Source: Variovorax sp. KBW07
Lineage (GTDB): Bacteria > Pseudomonadota > Gammaproteobacteria > Burkholderiales > Burkholderiaceae_C
Length of the DNA stretch: 36,954 bases
NCBI RefSeq assembly: GCF_003852515.1
Contig: NZ_QAJK01000140.1
Coordinates: forward strand, 1-36,954
Reading direction: 5' to 3'
The first letter of the stretch is position 1; each line of letters opens with the position of its first letter. Shown piece by piece: positions 1 to 7,893 of this stretch. A program made the position numbers and the translations under genes. Under the pieces are notes generated by a model. It saw nothing but the letters and a program-made list of their open reading frames with translations, was not told the DNA's origin and did not search any database.

Positions 1-107
1 AGGGGAGTACCCGGTGTCAGTCGTACGCACCCCGAATGACCCCGCATCCGCATCAAGACCCCGAACAGAAGACGGGTCAGCCTCCAAGCGATCGAGCGAA
101 CGAGAAC

Positions 108-596
108 TCAGCCAGCAGCCAGCGCAGCTTCGATGTCGCGAGTGAGTGACGCCGGCGTGTCCAGCGGCGCATAGCGCTTGAGTACCGAGCCGTCGCGGCC
201 GATCAGGAACTTGGTGAAGTTCCACTTGATCGCCGTCAGGCCCAGCAACCCCGGCTTCTCTTTCGTCAGCCACTGGTACAGCGGCGCCGCATCGCTGCCG
301 TTGACGTCGATCTTTTCCATCATCGGAAAACTCACGCCGTAGTTCTTCGTACAGAACGCACCGATCTCTTCGTTCGTTCCCGGGTCTTGCGCGCCGAACT
401 GGTTCGACGGAAAACCCAGCACCGTCAGCCCCTGCTCGGCGTACTTCTCGTGCAGCGCCTCCAGCCCCGCGAACTGTGGCGTGAAGCCGCATTTGCTGGC
501 GGTATTCACGATCAGCAGAACCTTGCCTTTGAAGGCCGAGAGCTTCACCGGCTTGCCGTCGATCTGGTTGGCCTCGAAGTCGTAGACGCTGGTCAT
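108..596 (-). CDS. Glutathione peroxidase family protein (thioredoxin-type peroxidase)
   Basis: Reduces hydrogen peroxide and organic hydroperoxides in the cytoplasm. The 162-residue product is full length for bacterial GPx. The peroxidatic cysteine is Cys36 in NTASKCGFTPQ, and the other tetrad members are visible as Gln70 (NQFGAQD), Trp125 and Asn126 (KWNF). Cys82 lies 46 residues after Cys36, where thioredoxin-dependent GPx enzymes carry the resolving cysteine. The middle cysteine of the family FPCNQF motif is Ser64 here. It is therefore probably recycled by thioredoxin rather than glutathione (inference). ATG at 596 is preceded by GAGGAAC at good spacing. It starts 11 bases after the EamA gene stop, so the two are probably co-transcribed. 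Confidence 0.93.
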   Translation of the reverse strand: MTSVYDFEANQIDGKPVKLSAFKGKVLLIVNTASKCGFTPQFAGLEALHEKYAEQGLTVLGFPSNQFGAQDPGTNEEIGAFCTKNYGVSFPMMEKIDVNGSDAAPLYQWLTKEKPGLLGLTAIKWNFTKFLIGRDGSVLKRYAPLDTPASLTRDIEAALAAG

Positions 597-607
597 GGGA
601 GTGTTCC

Positions 608-1498
608 TCAGGTGGACGCAGAGGCGCGATCATCGCGCGGCGGGGCTGTTCGTGCAAACGCCGACCATACGGCGCCCAGCACGATCAATGCGCCGCCCAC
701 CAGGATGCGCGGGTCCATGGTGGCCGCGCCCAGTGCCACCGACGAGACGCTGGCGAACAGCACTTCCGACAGCATGATCACCGAGCTTGTGCTCGTCGCC
801 AGCTTCGGCGCGCCGTACTGCAGGCACACATTGGCGACGATGAAGCCCGCGCCCAGCAGCAGGGCCCAGCCCAGCCAGCCGGGTGACGCCAGCAGCGGCG
901 AAGCGATGCCGCCTGCCGTCGTGCCGATCAGCGCCGTGACGCCACCCACCACCGCACAGCCGCAGAACATGGCCAGCGCGCGCGACTCTCCCGGCGCGTC
1001 ACGCAAATGGCGCAGCGTGATGTTCGTCAACGCAAAACTGAAGCCCGCCGCCACGCCCAGCCAGTCGGGCAGGCTCGACGGAACGGGCCAGTCGACGCCC
1101 GGCGCCTTCAGCACCACCGTCACCCCGGCCAGAGCCAGTGCCACCCGCGCGAGCGCGCCGCTGGTGGGCCGCTCGCCCAGCAAAAGCCAGGACAGCAGCA
1201 CGTTCCACAGCGGCATCAGGTAGAACAGCAGCACCACGCGCACCACGTCGCCCTGCGTCGCGGCCCAGTTGAAACCCACGTTGGTGAACCCGGCCGCCAG
1301 GCCCAGCGCCACCAGCATCGGAAACGCGGCAAAGCCTTTCCAGGCGTGCCGGCGCACGAGGCCCATCGCGGTGGCGATGACCAGGTAGATCAGGCAGGTG
1401 GTCCACAGCGGATGCAGCCCGTGGCTTGCGATCTGGCGGAACGGAATCCATGAAACGCCCCACACGAAGGCGTTGAACATCAAAGCAAGTGCAGGCAT
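608..1498 (-). CDS. EamA/DMT-family transporter
   Basis: A 296-residue integral membrane protein of the drug/metabolite transporter superfamily, with about ten hydrophobic segments arranged as two EamA repeats. The N-terminus (NAFVWGVSWIPFRQI) is the typical first helix of EamA proteins. Members export amino acids, metabolites or drugs across the inner membrane; the substrate cannot be read from sequence. ATG at 1498 has only a weak Shine-Dalgarno. It lies 112 bases downstream of lplT, across a GC-rich repeat, and is followed after 11 bases by the peroxidase gene. The hydrophilic C-terminus (RTAPPRDDRASAST) is unremarkable. Confidence 0.88.
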   Translation of the reverse strand: MPALALMFNAFVWGVSWIPFRQIASHGLHPLWTTCLIYLVIATAMGLVRRHAWKGFAAFPMLVALGLAAGFTNVGFNWAATQGDVVRVVLLFYLMPLWNVLLSWLLLGERPTSGALARVALALAGVTVVLKAPGVDWPVPSSLPDWLGVAAGFSFALTNITLRHLRDAPGESRALAMFCGCAVVGGVTALIGTTAGGIASPLLASPGWLGWALLLGAGFIVANVCLQYGAPKLATSTSSVIMLSEVLFASVSSVALGAATMDPRILVGGALIVLGAVWSAFARTAPPRDDRASAST

Positions 1499-1522
1499 GG
1501 GGGCTGTGAATTCTCAGGAACA

Positions 1523-1610
1523 CCGCGGAACCGGCTTTGCCGGGCCGCTGGTGTTGCCCCCGGTGAGGGGGTTGGCGCAGCGACACGAAGTGCGCGCAGC
1601 CTGGGGGAGG
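1523..1610. repeat. GC-rich extragenic repeat with two hairpins (Comamonadaceae type)
   Basis: The stretch directly after the lplT stop holds two hairpins: CCGGC-TTT-GCCGG at 1531-1543 and CCCCC-GGTGA-GGGGG at 1557-1571. They are followed by GCGCAGCGACACGAAGTGCGC, in which GCGCA and TGCGC can pair. I recognise this general pattern from intergenic regions of Comamonadaceae genomes, but only one copy lies in this window, so its repetitive nature rests on memory. It may end or weaken lplT transcription before the EamA gene, although no T-run follows the hairpins. Confidence 0.5.
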
Positions 1611-2915
1611 TCAATGGTGCTTGTCGCTGCGGGCGATGGCCAGCAGGTGCTCGACTTCTTCCGGGTACTTCTTCAGGTTGTTCTCGTGCCAGCGCTTGAT
1701 GAGCCACATGCAGCCCGCCACCACGAGGCCGAAGGCGCTGATGGCACCGTAGGCCGACAGGCCCAGGCCCGTGCACACGCTGTAGAACGCGCCCAGGAAC
1801 AGGATGCAGGCCTGCTCGTTGAAGTTCTGCACGGCGATGGAACGGCCGGCGCCCATCAGGTTGTGGCCCCGATGCTGCAGCAGCGCATTCATTGGCACCA
1901 CCAGGAAACCGCCGAGCCCGCCCAGGATGATGAGGAACGGCACCGCCAGCCAGACGTTGCCGATGAAGTTCATGCCGATGACCATCAGGCCCATGGCGAT
2001 GCCCATCGGGATCACGCGGGTCGCCATGTCCAGCCGCATGTACATCGACGCGACGATGGCGCCCACGGCCGTGCCGATGGTCACCACGCCGGTCAGCGCC
2101 GAGGCTTGGGTGGTGTTGTAGCCCAGGGCCAGCGAGGCCCAGGCCAGCACGATGTACTTCAGGTTGCCGCCCGCGCCCCAGAAAAGCGTGGTGGTGGCCA
2201 GCGAGATCTGGCCGAGGCGGTCGCGCCACAGGCGCGCGTTGCAATGCCAGAAGTCGGGCAGCAGCGCGGCGATGTTGCGCGCCATGCCCTGCTCGGGGTT
2301 GGCGCGCAGCGGGCGCATTTCGACGCCGGTGTGCGGAATGCGGGTGTTGAACCAGGCGGCCAGGATGTACACGAAGATCAGCACCGCAATGGCGGCTTCG
2401 GCCGGCGAATCGATGCCTGTGTCGATCAGCGGGAAGTCGAAGGCCAGCAGGTGGCTGGAGACCGCATGGCCCACCAGCGTGCCCCCGAGCACGATGCCCA
2501 GCAGGATCGAGGCGATCGTCAGGCCTTCGATCCAGCCGTTGGCCTTCACCAGCTGGGAGGCCGGCAGCAGCTCGGTCAGGATGCCGTACTTGGCCGGCGA
2601 ATAGGCCGCGGCACCCAGCCCGACGATCGAATAAGACAGCAGCGGGTGCGAGCCGAACAGCATCATCAGGCAGCCGACCACCTTGATCGCATTGCTGATG
2701 AACATCACCTTGCCCTTGGGCAGCGCGTCGGCAAACGCGCCCACCAGCGGCGCCAGCACCACGTAGAAGACCGCGAAAATCGGCACCAGGGCTGCGCGTT
2801 GCCATTCGGGCGCGCCCGAACTTCGCATGAGATCGACGGCAACAACGAAGAGCGCTTGGTCGGCCAGCGACGAAAAGAACTGGGCCGACATGATCGTGTA
2901 GAAACCGCGCTTCAT
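1611..2915 (-). CDS. lplT: Lysophospholipid transporter LplT (MFS)
   Basis: Predicted inner-membrane flippase that returns lysophospholipids, chiefly 2-acyl-glycerophosphoethanolamine, to the inner leaflet for re-acylation. The 434-residue product has about 12 transmembrane helices. The start MKRGFYTIMSAQFFSSLADQ is typical of LplT, and the MFS loop 2-3 signature GAFADALPKGK is at residues 59-69. The frame stays open to 3119, but the ATG at 2915 gives the family's normal N-terminus; the extra 68 residues would run across the divergent promoter region and into alr. In enterobacteria lplT is paired with aas; no acyltransferase partner is visible here. It is divergent from alr with 181 bases between them. 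Confidence 0.9.
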   Translation of the reverse strand: MKRGFYTIMSAQFFSSLADQALFVVAVDLMRSSGAPEWQRAALVPIFAVFYVVLAPLVGAFADALPKGKVMFISNAIKVVGCLMMLFGSHPLLSYSIVGLGAAAYSPAKYGILTELLPASQLVKANGWIEGLTIASILLGIVLGGTLVGHAVSSHLLAFDFPLIDTGIDSPAEAAIAVLIFVYILAAWFNTRIPHTGVEMRPLRANPEQGMARNIAALLPDFWHCNARLWRDRLGQISLATTTLFWGAGGNLKYIVLAWASLALGYNTTQASALTGVVTIGTAVGAIVASMYMRLDMATRVIPMGIAMGLMVIGMNFIGNVWLAVPFLIILGGLGGFLVVPMNALLQHRGHNLMGAGRSIAVQNFNEQACILFLGAFYSVCTGLGLSAYGAISAFGLVVAGCMWLIKRWHENNLKKYPEEVEHLLAIARSDKHH

Positions 2916-3096
2916 CGATGGGCTGGCTGGCCAGAGGGTCTGCTGGCGGTAGTGAAAAAGTGTCGCCTCAGGGGCGAATGGGCGGTTATAGCATGGGGGT
3001 ACGACGCGGAAATAGGCATCCCCACGGTATTCGACCCCATTCCCGAAAATGCTAAAACATGGTCTGCATTTTCCCTGAGCCGCCCCGGAGTACGTC

Positions 3097-4206
3097 ATGC
3101 CGCGCCCCATTCTCGCCACAGTCCACGTCGACGCCCTGCGTCACAACCTCGCGAGGGCCCGCCAATCGGCCCTGGATGCCCGCGTCTGGGCCGTGGTCAA
3201 GGCCAACGCGTACGGCCACGGCATCGAGCGGGTCTACGAGGGTTTTCGCGGTGCCGACGGCTTTGCGCTCATTGACCTGGCCGAGGCCGAGCGCGTGCGC
3301 GCCCTGGGCTGGCGCGGCCCGGTGCTGCTGCTCGAAGGCGTGTTCGACGCGCGCGACCTGGAGCTGTGCTCGCGCCTGGACCTGTGGCACACGGTGCACT
3401 GCGACGAGCAGATCGACATGCTCGCGGCCCACAAGACCCTGAAGCCGCAGCGCGTTTTCCTGAAGATGAACTCCGGCATGAACCGCCTGGGCTTCACGCC
3501 CGAGCGCTACGGCTCCGCCTGGACGCGCCTGAACGCCCTGACGCAGGTCGACGAAATTTCGCTGATGACGCACTTCAGCGACGCCGACGGCGCGCGCGGC
3601 ATCGCCCACCAGCTCGAGGTGTTCGAGCGCGCCACGCGCGACATGCCGGGCGAGCGCACCATCGCCAACAGCGCCGCCACCCTGCGCCACGCCGACCTCA
3701 CGCGCGGCGACTGGGTGCGCCCCGGCATCCAGCTGTACGGCAGCGCGCCCGACTTTCCCGAGCACGACGCGGCGCACTGGCAGCTGCAACCCACCATGAC
3801 GCTGTCGACCAAGCTCATCGGCGTGCAGACGCTCAAGGCTGGCGACACCATCGGCTACGGCTCCAATTTCACGGCCGAAGGGCCGCTCACCATCGGCGTG
3901 GCGGCGGTCGGCTATGCCGACGGCTACCCGCGCCACTGCAACACCGGCACGCCCGTGCTGGTGAACGGCGTGCGCACCCGCATGGTCGGCCGCGTCAGCA
4001 TGGACATGATCACCGTCGACCTCACGCCCGTGCCCGACGCGAAGTTCGGCGCCGAGGTCACGCTGTGGGGCCGCTCCGCTGCGTCGGGCGCGCTGCTGTC
4101 CATCGACGAGGTGGCGCGGGCCGGCGGCACCGTCGGCTACGAGCTCATGTGCGCGGTGGCGCAACGCGTGCCGTTCGCACCCCAGGCGCCCACCGACGGT
4201 CAATGA
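3097..4206 (+). CDS. alr: Alanine racemase
   Basis: Fold-type III PLP enzyme interconverting L- and D-alanine for peptidoglycan synthesis in the cytoplasm. The PLP lysine is Lys35 in the signature VVKANAYGHG, with the N-terminal barrel following. Arg208 (DWVRPGIQLYG) fits the arginine that contacts the PLP ring nitrogen, and Tyr273 in VGYADGY matches the second catalytic base. Length (369) is normal for the family. ATG at 3097 is preceded by CGGAG. The stop overlaps the next gene's start (ATGA at 4203-4206), implying translational coupling. It is divergent from lplT, a common arrangement in this group. Confidence 0.96.
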   Translation: MPRPILATVHVDALRHNLARARQSALDARVWAVVKANAYGHGIERVYEGFRGADGFALIDLAEAERVRALGWRGPVLLLEGVFDARDLELCSRLDLWHTVHCDEQIDMLAAHKTLKPQRVFLKMNSGMNRLGFTPERYGSAWTRLNALTQVDEISLMTHFSDADGARGIAHQLEVFERATRDMPGERTIANSAATLRHADLTRGDWVRPGIQLYGSAPDFPEHDAAHWQLQPTMTLSTKLIGVQTLKAGDTIGYGSNFTAEGPLTIGVAAVGYADGYPRHCNTGTPVLVNGVRTRMVGRVSMDMITVDLTPVPDAKFGAEVTLWGRSAASGALLSIDEVARAGGTVGYELMCAVAQRVPFAPQAPTDGQ

Positions 4207-4949
4207 AGGTTCTTTCCAACTGGCGCTCGGTGCGCCTTTGGGAAACGCAGGTCGAACGCGACCTGCACCGCAACTACAGCCTGCGCACGCACGGCATTCT
4301 CATCGGCACCTTCACGCTGCTGCTGATGTGGGGCGTGTCGGCGCTGCAGATGCACCTGCTCCATGTCGACTCGCTGGCGGTGCGCTATTTGCTCACGCTG
4401 GGCGTGGGGTACCTGGGTTATCTGCTGGTGCTGCGCTGGTGGGCCAGGCGGCTGGTCGAGAACCGCACCGACTTCGACATCGATCCGGGCGGCGGCATCG
4501 ACGTGCCCGACTTGTCACTCGACGGCAGCAACGCCGTGGACTTTGGCGGTGGCGGCAGTGGCGACGGCGGCCTGCTGTCCGATGTGGCGAGCGGGGCGCT
4601 CGACATTGCGGGCGGTGCCGACGAAGGCGCGATCGTCGTGGTGCCCGTGGTCGCCATCTTTCTCATCTGCGTGGCGGTGCTGTTCGGCGCCGGCTCGCTG
4701 GTGCTGCTCTACTTCAGCTGGGATGCCCTGTTGGCCGTGGCCGTCGAGGTTGCGTTCTCGTACGTGTCGGCACGCGCCGCGGTGCGCGTGGCGCGCGAGG
4801 GCTGGCTCATGGCCGCCGTGCGGCTCACGTGGAAACCGCTGCTCGGTGCGGTGATCAGCGCGGTGATTCTCGGGGCGCTGCTCGATCACTTCATGCCGCA
4901 GGTCAACTCCCTGCCCGAGGCCGTGCGGACTTTGCTGAAGAAGCACTGA
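4203..4949 (+). CDS. Membrane protein of unknown function with Gly-rich linker
   Basis: A 248-residue protein not recognised as a named family. Hydrophobic segments lie at about residues 30-50, 60-79, 143-170 and 205-228. Between the second and third is an acidic, glycine-rich stretch (about 88-142) containing GGGIDVPDLSLDGS and GGGGSGDGG, probably a flexible soluble loop. The C-terminus is short and basic (LLKKH). The ATG overlaps the alr stop as ATGA, so it is translationally coupled to alr, which hints at an envelope role without proving it. Its last 47 bases overlap the 3' end of the convergent LysR gene. Confidence 0.75.
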   Translation: MKVLSNWRSVRLWETQVERDLHRNYSLRTHGILIGTFTLLLMWGVSALQMHLLHVDSLAVRYLLTLGVGYLGYLLVLRWWARRLVENRTDFDIDPGGGIDVPDLSLDGSNAVDFGGGGSGDGGLLSDVASGALDIAGGADEGAIVVVPVVAIFLICVAVLFGAGSLVLLYFSWDALLAVAVEVAFSYVSARAAVRVAREGWLMAAVRLTWKPLLGAVISAVILGALLDHFMPQVNSLPEAVRTLLKKH

Positions 4950-5940
4950 GCGAGCCGGGCCCATCAGAGCCATCAGACCCGGCCAGCGCGCCGAGCAGGT
5001 GATCGATCAGGACCCTGCACTTGGGCACCGTGAAGCGGTTCGGCGGATAAAGAATCCAGGCGTGCCCGTGGTAGTTGCCCTGGAACTCCCAGTCGGCCAG
5101 CACCCGCGCCACGCGGCCTTCGCGCAGCGCCTCGCACGCCACGAACGCCGGCACGCAGGCCACGCCCAGGTCCGCCAGCGCCGCTTCGAGCCGGATCTCG
5201 CTGTGGTTCGAGACATAGCGCCCGCTCACCACCACCGCGGCCTCGTCTTCGCCTTCTTTCCTGAACCGCCAGTGGTTGTCGCGCTCGTGCTCACCCAGCG
5301 ACAGGCAGCTGTGCGCCAGCAGGTCGCGCGGATGCGCAATGGCCTCGTGCCGTGCCAGGTAGCGCGGCGTGGCGCACAGGATGTGCTCGACCGCCATCAG
5401 CTGCCGCGCCACCAGCCCTTCGGGCGGCGCGGTGGTCAGCCGCACCACCAGGTCCACGCCTTCGCGGATCGGATCGATGTCGCGGTCTTCCACGATCAGC
5501 TGCACGTCGACTTCGGGGTAGCGCTGCAGAAAGCCGAGCATGTGCGGGTGCAGCACGCGACGTGCAAAGGCCTTGGGCGCGCTCAGTCGCACCAGCCCGC
5601 TGGGCTTTTGCGAGAACTGCTGCGCAATGTCCATCGTGCCCTGCGCCGCCAGCACCAGCTCGCGGCACCGCGCGAAAGCTTCGGCGCCCGGCTCGGTCAG
5701 GCGCAGCTGGCGCGTGGTCCGCTGCAGCAGCTGCACGCCGATTTCCTTTTCGAGGCGCTTGACCTGCCGGCTCGCGGCCGAAGGCGTCATGCCCAGCAGG
5801 TCGGCCGCGGCGGAGAAGCTGCCCAGCTCGGCGACCCGAAGAAAGGTCACCATTTCCGGCAGCACTTTGAGAAATGAATTCGTTCCCACGGCGCAATGGT
5901 CCTGTTCCGGCCGATGGCTACCCGGCACTGATGAAGCCAT
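4903..5940 (-). CDS. LysR-family transcriptional regulator
   Basis: Helix-turn-helix regulator with an N-terminal winged HTH (VAELGSFSAAADLLGMTPSA region) followed by a periplasmic-binding-like effector domain. The frame is open to an ATG at 5973. I prefer the ATG at 5940 (345 residues) because a purine-rich GAAAGAAAAG tract precedes it; a further ATG at 5853 (316 residues) would start just before the HTH as in many family members. The C-terminal tail (GSDGSDGPGSLSASSAKSARPRAGS) is low complexity and lies over the 3' end of the convergent membrane-protein gene. Divergent orientation suggests it controls the adjacent EamA exporter; the ligand is unknown. Confidence 0.88.
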   Translation of the reverse strand: MASSVPGSHRPEQDHCAVGTNSFLKVLPEMVTFLRVAELGSFSAAADLLGMTPSAASRQVKRLEKEIGVQLLQRTTRQLRLTEPGAEAFARCRELVLAAQGTMDIAQQFSQKPSGLVRLSAPKAFARRVLHPHMLGFLQRYPEVDVQLIVEDRDIDPIREGVDLVVRLTTAPPEGLVARQLMAVEHILCATPRYLARHEAIAHPRDLLAHSCLSLGEHERDNHWRFRKEGEDEAAVVVSGRYVSNHSEIRLEAALADLGVACVPAFVACEALREGRVARVLADWEFQGNYHGHAWILYPPNRFTVPKCRVLIDHLLGALAGSDGSDGPGSLSASSAKSARPRAGS

Positions 5941-5975
5941 GAACAATTTCTTTTCTTTCTCTCTCTTGTTCATGG
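5937..5975. promoter_or_regulatory. 10-bp perfect inverted repeat flanking a pure pyrimidine tract
   Basis: CCATGAACAA at 5937-5946 is exactly mirrored by TTGTTCATGG at 5966-5975. The 19-base spacer (5947-5965) is entirely pyrimidine on the plus strand and so entirely purine on the LysR mRNA strand. It lies between the divergent LysR and EamA genes. It may be a LysR operator, or, in the LysR mRNA, a hairpin with the ribosome-binding tract in the loop and the start codon at 5940 in the stem. Both readings are inference. Confidence 0.55.
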
Positions 5976-5991
5976 ACGGCGGGCCGACAGT

Positions 5992-6945
5992 ATGGATTCA
6001 AAGCAGGCGCAGGGCATTGCCACCGGTGCGTGGGGCGCGAAGAAGTGGGGCGGCATCGGGGCCGCCGAGATCATGTTGCTGCTCGTGGCGGCCGTGTGGG
6101 GCGGCAGCTATGCCGTCGCCAAGCAGGCCACGCAGCAACTGCCCGTGCTGGAGTTCATCGCGCTGCGCTTCGGGCTCACCTTCCTCGTGCTGCTGCCGGC
6201 GCTCAGGCCGCTGTTCGGCGCGCAATGGCGGCAGGGCCTGGCGGTGGGCGGGCTGCTCGGCGCCAACCTGCTGGCCATCTTCGTGTGCGAGACCTTCGGC
6301 GTGTCGCTCACCGCGGCGAGCAATGCCGCCTTTCTCATCAGCCTGTGCGTGGCGCTCACACCGTTCGTCGAGTGGTGGCTGCTCGGGCAGCGGCCGGCGC
6401 GGCGCGTGTTCTGGGCGGCGGGCCTGTCGGCCGTGGGCGCGGCGATGCTGTCGGCCACGTCGCCCGCCGACATCGCGGTGGGTTGGGGCGACGGCCTGAT
6501 GGTGGTCGCGGCTTTCCTGCGCGCCGTCATGGTGTGCATGACGCGGCGGCTCGCCGGCCGGCACGCGATGCCCGCGCTCACGCTGACGGCCGTGCAGTCG
6601 GGCGTGATGGCGCTCGGTGCCATGGCGATATCGCTGGTTGCGTCGCCGCCGAACGGCGCCTGGCACATACCACCGGCCACGGCGTCCTTCTGGTGGGGCA
6701 TGGCCTACCTGGTGCTGCTGTGCACGGTCTTCGCGTTCTTCGCGCAGAACCACGCGGCTTCGCGCTCGAGCCCGAGCCGGGTGGCGCTGCTGATGGGCAG
6801 CGAGCCGGTGTTCGGCGCGCTGATCGCGGTGTACGGGTTCGGCGAACGGATCGGGGCCTGGGGGTGGGCCGGTGGATTGCTGATCGTCGTGGCGGCCTGG
6901 TGGGTGACCATGCCGCCGCCTGTCGCGCCGCGCACACAAGCGTGA
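5992..6945 (+). CDS. EamA/DMT-family transporter, LysR-linked
   Basis: A 317-residue inner-membrane exporter with a short hydrophilic N-terminus (about 23 residues), then about ten transmembrane helices in two EamA repeats. The first helix, LLLVAAVWGGSYAVAKQ, and the second-repeat sequence SRVALLMGSEPVFGALIAVY are typical of the family. The substrate is unknown. It is distinct in sequence from the EamA gene at 608-1498, so not a recent duplicate. ATG at 5992 is divergent from the LysR gene, an arrangement common for regulator and exporter pairs. Confidence 0.88.
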   Translation: MDSKQAQGIATGAWGAKKWGGIGAAEIMLLLVAAVWGGSYAVAKQATQQLPVLEFIALRFGLTFLVLLPALRPLFGAQWRQGLAVGGLLGANLLAIFVCETFGVSLTAASNAAFLISLCVALTPFVEWWLLGQRPARRVFWAAGLSAVGAAMLSATSPADIAVGWGDGLMVVAAFLRAVMVCMTRRLAGRHAMPALTLTAVQSGVMALGAMAISLVASPPNGAWHIPPATASFWWGMAYLVLLCTVFAFFAQNHAASRSSPSRVALLMGSEPVFGALIAVYGFGERIGAWGWAGGLLIVVAAWWVTMPPPVAPRTQA

Positions 6946-7018
6946 ATTTTTAGACACGCGTCTGCAAGGCAGCGCTCTTCGGCCAAGGACAATCCCGGCC
7001 GGAGGAAGAACTGTTCAC

Positions 7019-7846
7019 ATGACTTTGAAAAAACAACTGCACGCCGCTTTCACCTGCGGCATGGTGCTGGCAATCAGCGGCTTTTCGGCGCATGCCGCCG
7101 AGGTGGAAGCACCGGTATCGGCACAGGTACCCGCAGCCCAACCCGCTACCGCGGACACCCCAATCCCCTCGCAGCCACCGGCCGTTCGCGCCCCCGAACA
7201 AGCGGCGGCCCCGCAGACCCGCCTGCTTTTCAGCCGTGGCTTCTACAAGCCAGGCATCGAGCGGCTGCGCGTGGTGCGGCGCGACGGTACGGTCACCAAC
7301 ATCGTGGGGCAGGTCGCGCTGAGCCTCGCGGTGTCGGCGCTCACGGGCACGACGACGGTCGGCGCTGCCGGCTTCTCAAAAGGCGATCTGGCCGGCGATG
7401 CCATCGAAGAACTCAAGGACGAGTCCCTGGCCGTCAACCCGGCCATCGCCGAATTGAACGATGCGCTGAGCAAGGTCGCCACCGACATCTACCGCAAGCG
7501 CGCCGAAGCCGCGTACACAACGGCCCTGAAGGACGGCTCCACGCCCGAGGAAATCGAAGAGGCGCGGCAAGTCCAGAAAGAGGCCGACACGCCCCTGCAT
7601 CCGGGCCCGTGGCATCTGGTCTATGAAAACCTGGTGGGCTCGGACGAGTTGTTCCGCCTGAAGTTCGGCGCCGAACTCGGCCGCGCGGGCTTCATGCGCC
7701 CGCCGTTCGCGTGCCTCTATCAATCGGAGCCCATCGCCTGGACGCAGTGGAAGGCCGACAACTGGCAGCGGCTGCGCGAAGAGCGCGTGAAGGCCGTGGC
7801 CAGTTGCACCGAGACGCTGGCCGCCACGCCCGAAAAGCGCTGGTAA
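7019..7846 (+). CDS. Secreted protein of unknown function
   Basis: A 275-residue product with a clear Sec signal peptide (basic MTLKKQ, hydrophobic core, cleavage likely after Ala26 in SAHA-AEV). A Pro/Ala-rich linker covers about residues 28-66. The mature domain has a small-residue hydrophobic stretch at about 95-120 (VGQVALSLAVSALTG) and a charged helical part (ALKDGSTPEEIEEARQVQKEA). Cysteines near the C-terminus (FACLYQ and VASCTE) could form a disulfide in the periplasm. I recognise no family. Start choice is firm: GGAGGAAGAA precedes the ATG. A hairpin terminator follows directly, so it appears to be a single-gene unit. Confidence 0.8.
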   Translation: MTLKKQLHAAFTCGMVLAISGFSAHAAEVEAPVSAQVPAAQPATADTPIPSQPPAVRAPEQAAAPQTRLLFSRGFYKPGIERLRVVRRDGTVTNIVGQVALSLAVSALTGTTTVGAAGFSKGDLAGDAIEELKDESLAVNPAIAELNDALSKVATDIYRKRAEAAYTTALKDGSTPEEIEEARQVQKEADTPLHPGPWHLVYENLVGSDELFRLKFGAELGRAGFMRPPFACLYQSEPIAWTQWKADNWQRLREERVKAVASCTETLAATPEKRW

Positions 7847-7854
7847 GCCCATGG

Positions 7855-7884
7855 AGGAGGGCGCAGCGTGCGCGCCTTCCTTTC
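7855..7884 (+). terminator. Rho-independent terminator after the secreted-protein gene
   Basis: AGGAGGGCGC (7855-7864) pairs with GCGCCTTCCT (7872-7881) in a 10-bp stem with one G-U pair and a 7-base loop. The plus strand continues TTTCTT, so it acts for the plus-strand gene. On the opposite strand no T-run follows, so it is a weaker candidate for ending the long catabolic operon. Confidence 0.6.
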
Positions 7885-7893
7885 TTGCAACGC

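Noticed and set aside
2916-3096. A sigma-70 promoter for alr or lplT (TAAAAC at 3053, TATAAC on the minus strand at 2985-2990)
   Set aside because: Neither has an acceptable -35 at 16-18 bases, so they were not listed as features.
1398-3275. A 625-codon plus-strand open frame opposite lplT
   Set aside because: Composition is His/Gln/Arg-rich without any domain, as expected from reading the antisense of a high-GC gene; lplT on the other strand is clearly real.
608-6945. The two EamA genes as a tandem duplication
   Set aside because: Their sequences and helix-1 motifs differ clearly, and their contexts are unrelated.
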